From NCBI RefSeq assembly GCF_020037475.1, contig NZ_JAIQDB010000001.1, positions 558,001 to 622,000 on the forward strand: a stretch of DNA of 64,000 bases. The letters are read 5' to 3'. Below the pieces are notes generated by a model. The model saw only the letters and a list, made by a program, of their open reading frames with translations, ran no database searches and had not been told where the DNA came from. Of this stretch, positions 61,955 to 64,000 are shown piece after piece. A program made the position numbers and the translations under genes. The DNA is from Sutcliffiella deserti. Lineage in GTDB: Bacteria > Bacillota > Bacilli > Bacillales > Bacillaceae_I. The first letter of the stretch is position 1. Each line of letters starts with the position of its first letter.

Positions 61955-63794
61955 TGTTCGCTTCCCCCTCTAACCCTAATTTAGGAACAGTTAAAGTAAT
62001 CTCTGTCCCTTTATTCGTTTTACTTTCAATCTGCAAGGCAGCCCCTATTTTCTCTGCGGCTTCGTTCATTTGGAGGATACCGTAATGCGGATTGTTCATT
62101 GCCTTTATCATCGCATGATAGAGCGAGAACCCCTGCCCGTTGTCTGTCATTTTCAGCACAATATGATCGGTCTGGTAACTAATTAAAATCTGTAGCTCAC
62201 TTGCCTTGGCATGCTTTATGCAATTTTGTATACTTTCCTGAAATACACTGAACATGACTTTTTCAGTCATAGGACTTATCGGCCCACGTTTCCCTCTTTC
62301 TTCTAGCTGTATGTTAATTTGAAAGGATGTATCCTTTTTCAAATCTGCTATCTTCCTTTCTACAGCTAAATGAAATCCTAATTGTTCTGTTGGATATGGG
62401 CGTAAAGCATAAATAGAATCTCTTACTTCCTTCAAGCTTTCCCGAAGTTTTTTAGTACTATCAGAAATAAGTAGTTTGGCATCTGCAGGATTTGTATCAA
62501 GCTTTTTATAGGAGGTGTCGAGCTTCATAACTGCACCAGCCAAACTTTGGGCAATTCCGTCGTGAATGTCATGAGCAATTCGATTCCGTTCTTCTAAAAT
62601 GATTCGCCTCTCTTGTTCACTCACAAGTTGTTTTGTTTTGAAAAAACCTGCCAGCTGGTTGGAGATGGTTGCGATTGCCCTGGTGTCTTCAATAGTGAAG
62701 CCCTTAGTTCTTGCTCTTGTTACCACAAAGCACCCAATTACTTGGTCTTCAAATAGCATGGGAGCATATACTACGGAACGGGTAGATTGTCTTAGTAAGG
62801 ATAATAATGGCCCTTTACCGGTTTTTTTATCATCGTAAACACGCAATTGTTTTAAGCTTTCTAGCTCAAGTACCATCTGTTTATCAAGTATAGGAGTATT
62901 CAACTCTCCCTCAACCACAGTGATTTCCCATTGATGCTTTTCTTTCAATAAAAGGAGGCAATCTTCATATTGCATTACTTCCTTTAAGAGATTTCTGATT
63001 ATCTTTACCCAATCACTTGTAGGTATAGATTTATTTAATTCAGATGAAAAATCGAATAAGGCGCGAATCCGACTTTTCTCTGTTTTAAGCCTTGCGATGA
63101 TGGAGCTTAGTAAAGAAAGTCCTACAAGAGGTGAAAAAAAGAAAAAGAAAGAAAAGGAATCTATTTCTCCACGATTCTGACTTCCAAGTATATGTATCAA
63201 ACATCCATAAATAAAAGCGATAATAAAACTAATCAGTTCTCCTTGTGTTTTCCCCCACCAGAACCGGAAGGGATAGTTTTCTGGCCTTAACCAGAGGACA
63301 ATATCTACAATAATATTATTAATAAAGTAAAAAAGTGAAATCATTAGGATAAATCCTAACATTCCCAGAAAAAGAGGTGAAACTAAGGAATCTGATATCT
63401 TTTCCATTACAGCCAAATGGATAAGGTGAGCTAAGTAAAAACTGATCACTAATTGTGCAGGATTAAAAAACATGATCCTACTTGGCCGTTGGTGTAATAT
63501 ATTTACTCCTAATACAATAAAGGCATAAAGAATAATTACCTGGTCAATTCCAAAAACTACATAAATCATATAAATGATTGGAAAGGTAAGTGTAGTTTGT
63601 CCTCTTGGGACAGGCATTGGGTAGTATTCACATATTCCTAAAAAAACTACTAATAGGAACAGATTTAAAGAAAAGGAAAACCCTTCAAGTGAAAAAAATT
63701 GAGAAAAAACGACAATCCAGCCAATTACGGAGATAAACACCATATATATCTGAGATATGTGAAAATCAGTTGTTTTATGTATCATATCCATCAT
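61947..63794 (-). CDS. HisKA_3-type sensor histidine kinase with GAF domain
   Basis: The 615-residue protein has about eight helices in the first 245 residues, a GAF domain (about 255-400), the phospho-His in RNRIAHDIHDGIAQSLAGAV (about 420) typical of the NarX/DegS/LiaS class, and an ATPase with NCIKHAKASE and DNGQGF. It pairs with the regulator at 61316. The gene start has two ATG codons in close succession and a weak ribosome site. A partial R1 repeat lies upstream. Confidence 0.92.
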   Translation of the reverse strand: MMDMIHKTTDFHISQIYMVFISVIGWIVVFSQFFSLEGFSFSLNLFLLVVFLGICEYYPMPVPRGQTTLTFPIIYMIYVVFGIDQVIILYAFIVLGVNILHQRPSRIMFFNPAQLVISFYLAHLIHLAVMEKISDSLVSPLFLGMLGFILMISLFYFINNIIVDIVLWLRPENYPFRFWWGKTQGELISFIIAFIYGCLIHILGSQNRGEIDSFSFFFFFSPLVGLSLLSSIIARLKTEKSRIRALFDFSSELNKSIPTSDWVKIIRNLLKEVMQYEDCLLLLKEKHQWEITVVEGELNTPILDKQMVLELESLKQLRVYDDKKTGKGPLLSLLRQSTRSVVYAPMLFEDQVIGCFVVTRARTKGFTIEDTRAIATISNQLAGFFKTKQLVSEQERRIILEERNRIAHDIHDGIAQSLAGAVMKLDTSYKKLDTNPADAKLLISDSTKKLRESLKEVRDSIYALRPYPTEQLGFHLAVERKIADLKKDTSFQINIQLEERGKRGPISPMTEKVMFSVFQESIQNCIKHAKASELQILISYQTDHIVLKMTDNGQGFSLYHAMIKAMNNPHYGILQMNEAAEKIGAALQIESKTNKGTEITLTVPKLGLEGEANND

Positions 63795-63822
63795 ACCATT
63801 CCGAATAGTTTTTATTTTTGTA

Positions 63823-63880
63823 AGGCTCTTTTTTTACTGTCCAATTCACTCAAAATTAAGAGTGATTTTTTGTTTTAGCT
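63823..63880 (-). repeat. Partial R1 repeat, minus orientation
   Basis: The reverse complement reads AAAAATCACTCTTAATTTTG, GAGTGAATTGGACAGTAAAA and AGAGCCTT, matching the right side of R1. Confidence 0.6.
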
Positions 63881-63929
63881 CTGACCTAAAAGTAATAATC
63901 AATGCCAAAATAGCTTTCTGTAGACAAAA

Positions 63930-63976
63930 AGAACCCCAGCTGGCACAATGAACAGTCACTTCCCAACTGGAGTTCT
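63930..63976 (-). terminator. Probable terminator of a gene beyond the window
   Basis: AGAACCCCAGCTGG pairs with CCAACTGGAGTTCT (two G-U pairs), and TTTTTGTC follows on the minus strand. The gene it closes lies past base 64000. Confidence 0.6.
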
Positions 63977-64000
63977 TCATACCCTTAGGTGAGTACTCTT

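Overview
The window is low-GC DNA from a spore-forming member of the Bacillaceae. The signs are GerP-family spore germination genes, a KinB-type sporulation kinase, an RsbR paralog, strong AGGAGG ribosome binding sites, Bacillus-type subtilisins, and GC-rich intergenic repeats of the kind scattered through Bacillus genomes. An alkaliphile- or Sutcliffiella-like Bacillus would fit, but the species cannot be fixed from the sequence. No rRNA, tRNA, CRISPR array, prophage or intact insertion sequence was seen.

Layout. 1-2.8 kb: end of an MFS exporter, a DksA-like protein and a TIGR01777 epimerase. 2.8-13.4 kb: an acyl-CoA degradation regulon with two acyl-CoA ligases, a dehydrogenase, a thiolase, a CoA-transferase and a separate 3-hydroxyacyl-CoA dehydrogenase. 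Between them lies a CBS-PAS-AAA+ sigma-54 activator, and both transcription units start with near-perfect -24/-12 promoters. 13.6-21.6 kb: mixed housekeeping genes, including a receiver-like gene that apparently starts with CTG and an orphan cobalamin riboswitch.

21.8-32.3 kb: a tightly overlapping six-gene minus-strand operon. It encodes an Hpt-REC-GGDEF-REC diguanylate cyclase, a membrane-anchored HEAT-repeat protein, a processive family-2 glycosyltransferase, an exported glycoside-hydrolase-like protein, a single-domain response regulator and a hybrid histidine kinase. It reads as a signal-controlled exopolysaccharide machine and is the best candidate here for an undescribed system. 32.5-38.2 kb: transporters, an epimerase, an acyltransferase, an HPr paralog and a nested repeat insertion with a 9-bp target duplication. 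38.5-40.5 kb: a spore cluster of four small GerP-like proteins, a GerPC-like coiled-coil protein and an Hsp20 protein. 40.6-51.9 kb: a thioredoxin-like gene with PerR-like boxes, a UMF1 transporter, a sporulation-type kinase, a six-bladed lectin-like propeller, a PadR regulator, a purine permease and PatA.

52.8-59.6 kb: four consecutive subtilases, made of two secreted subtilisins and two larger paralogs of which one carries SLH wall anchors. 59.8-63.8 kb: a sodium symporter and a NarL-type two-component pair. At least four families of intergenic repeats occupy most of the long gene-free gaps.
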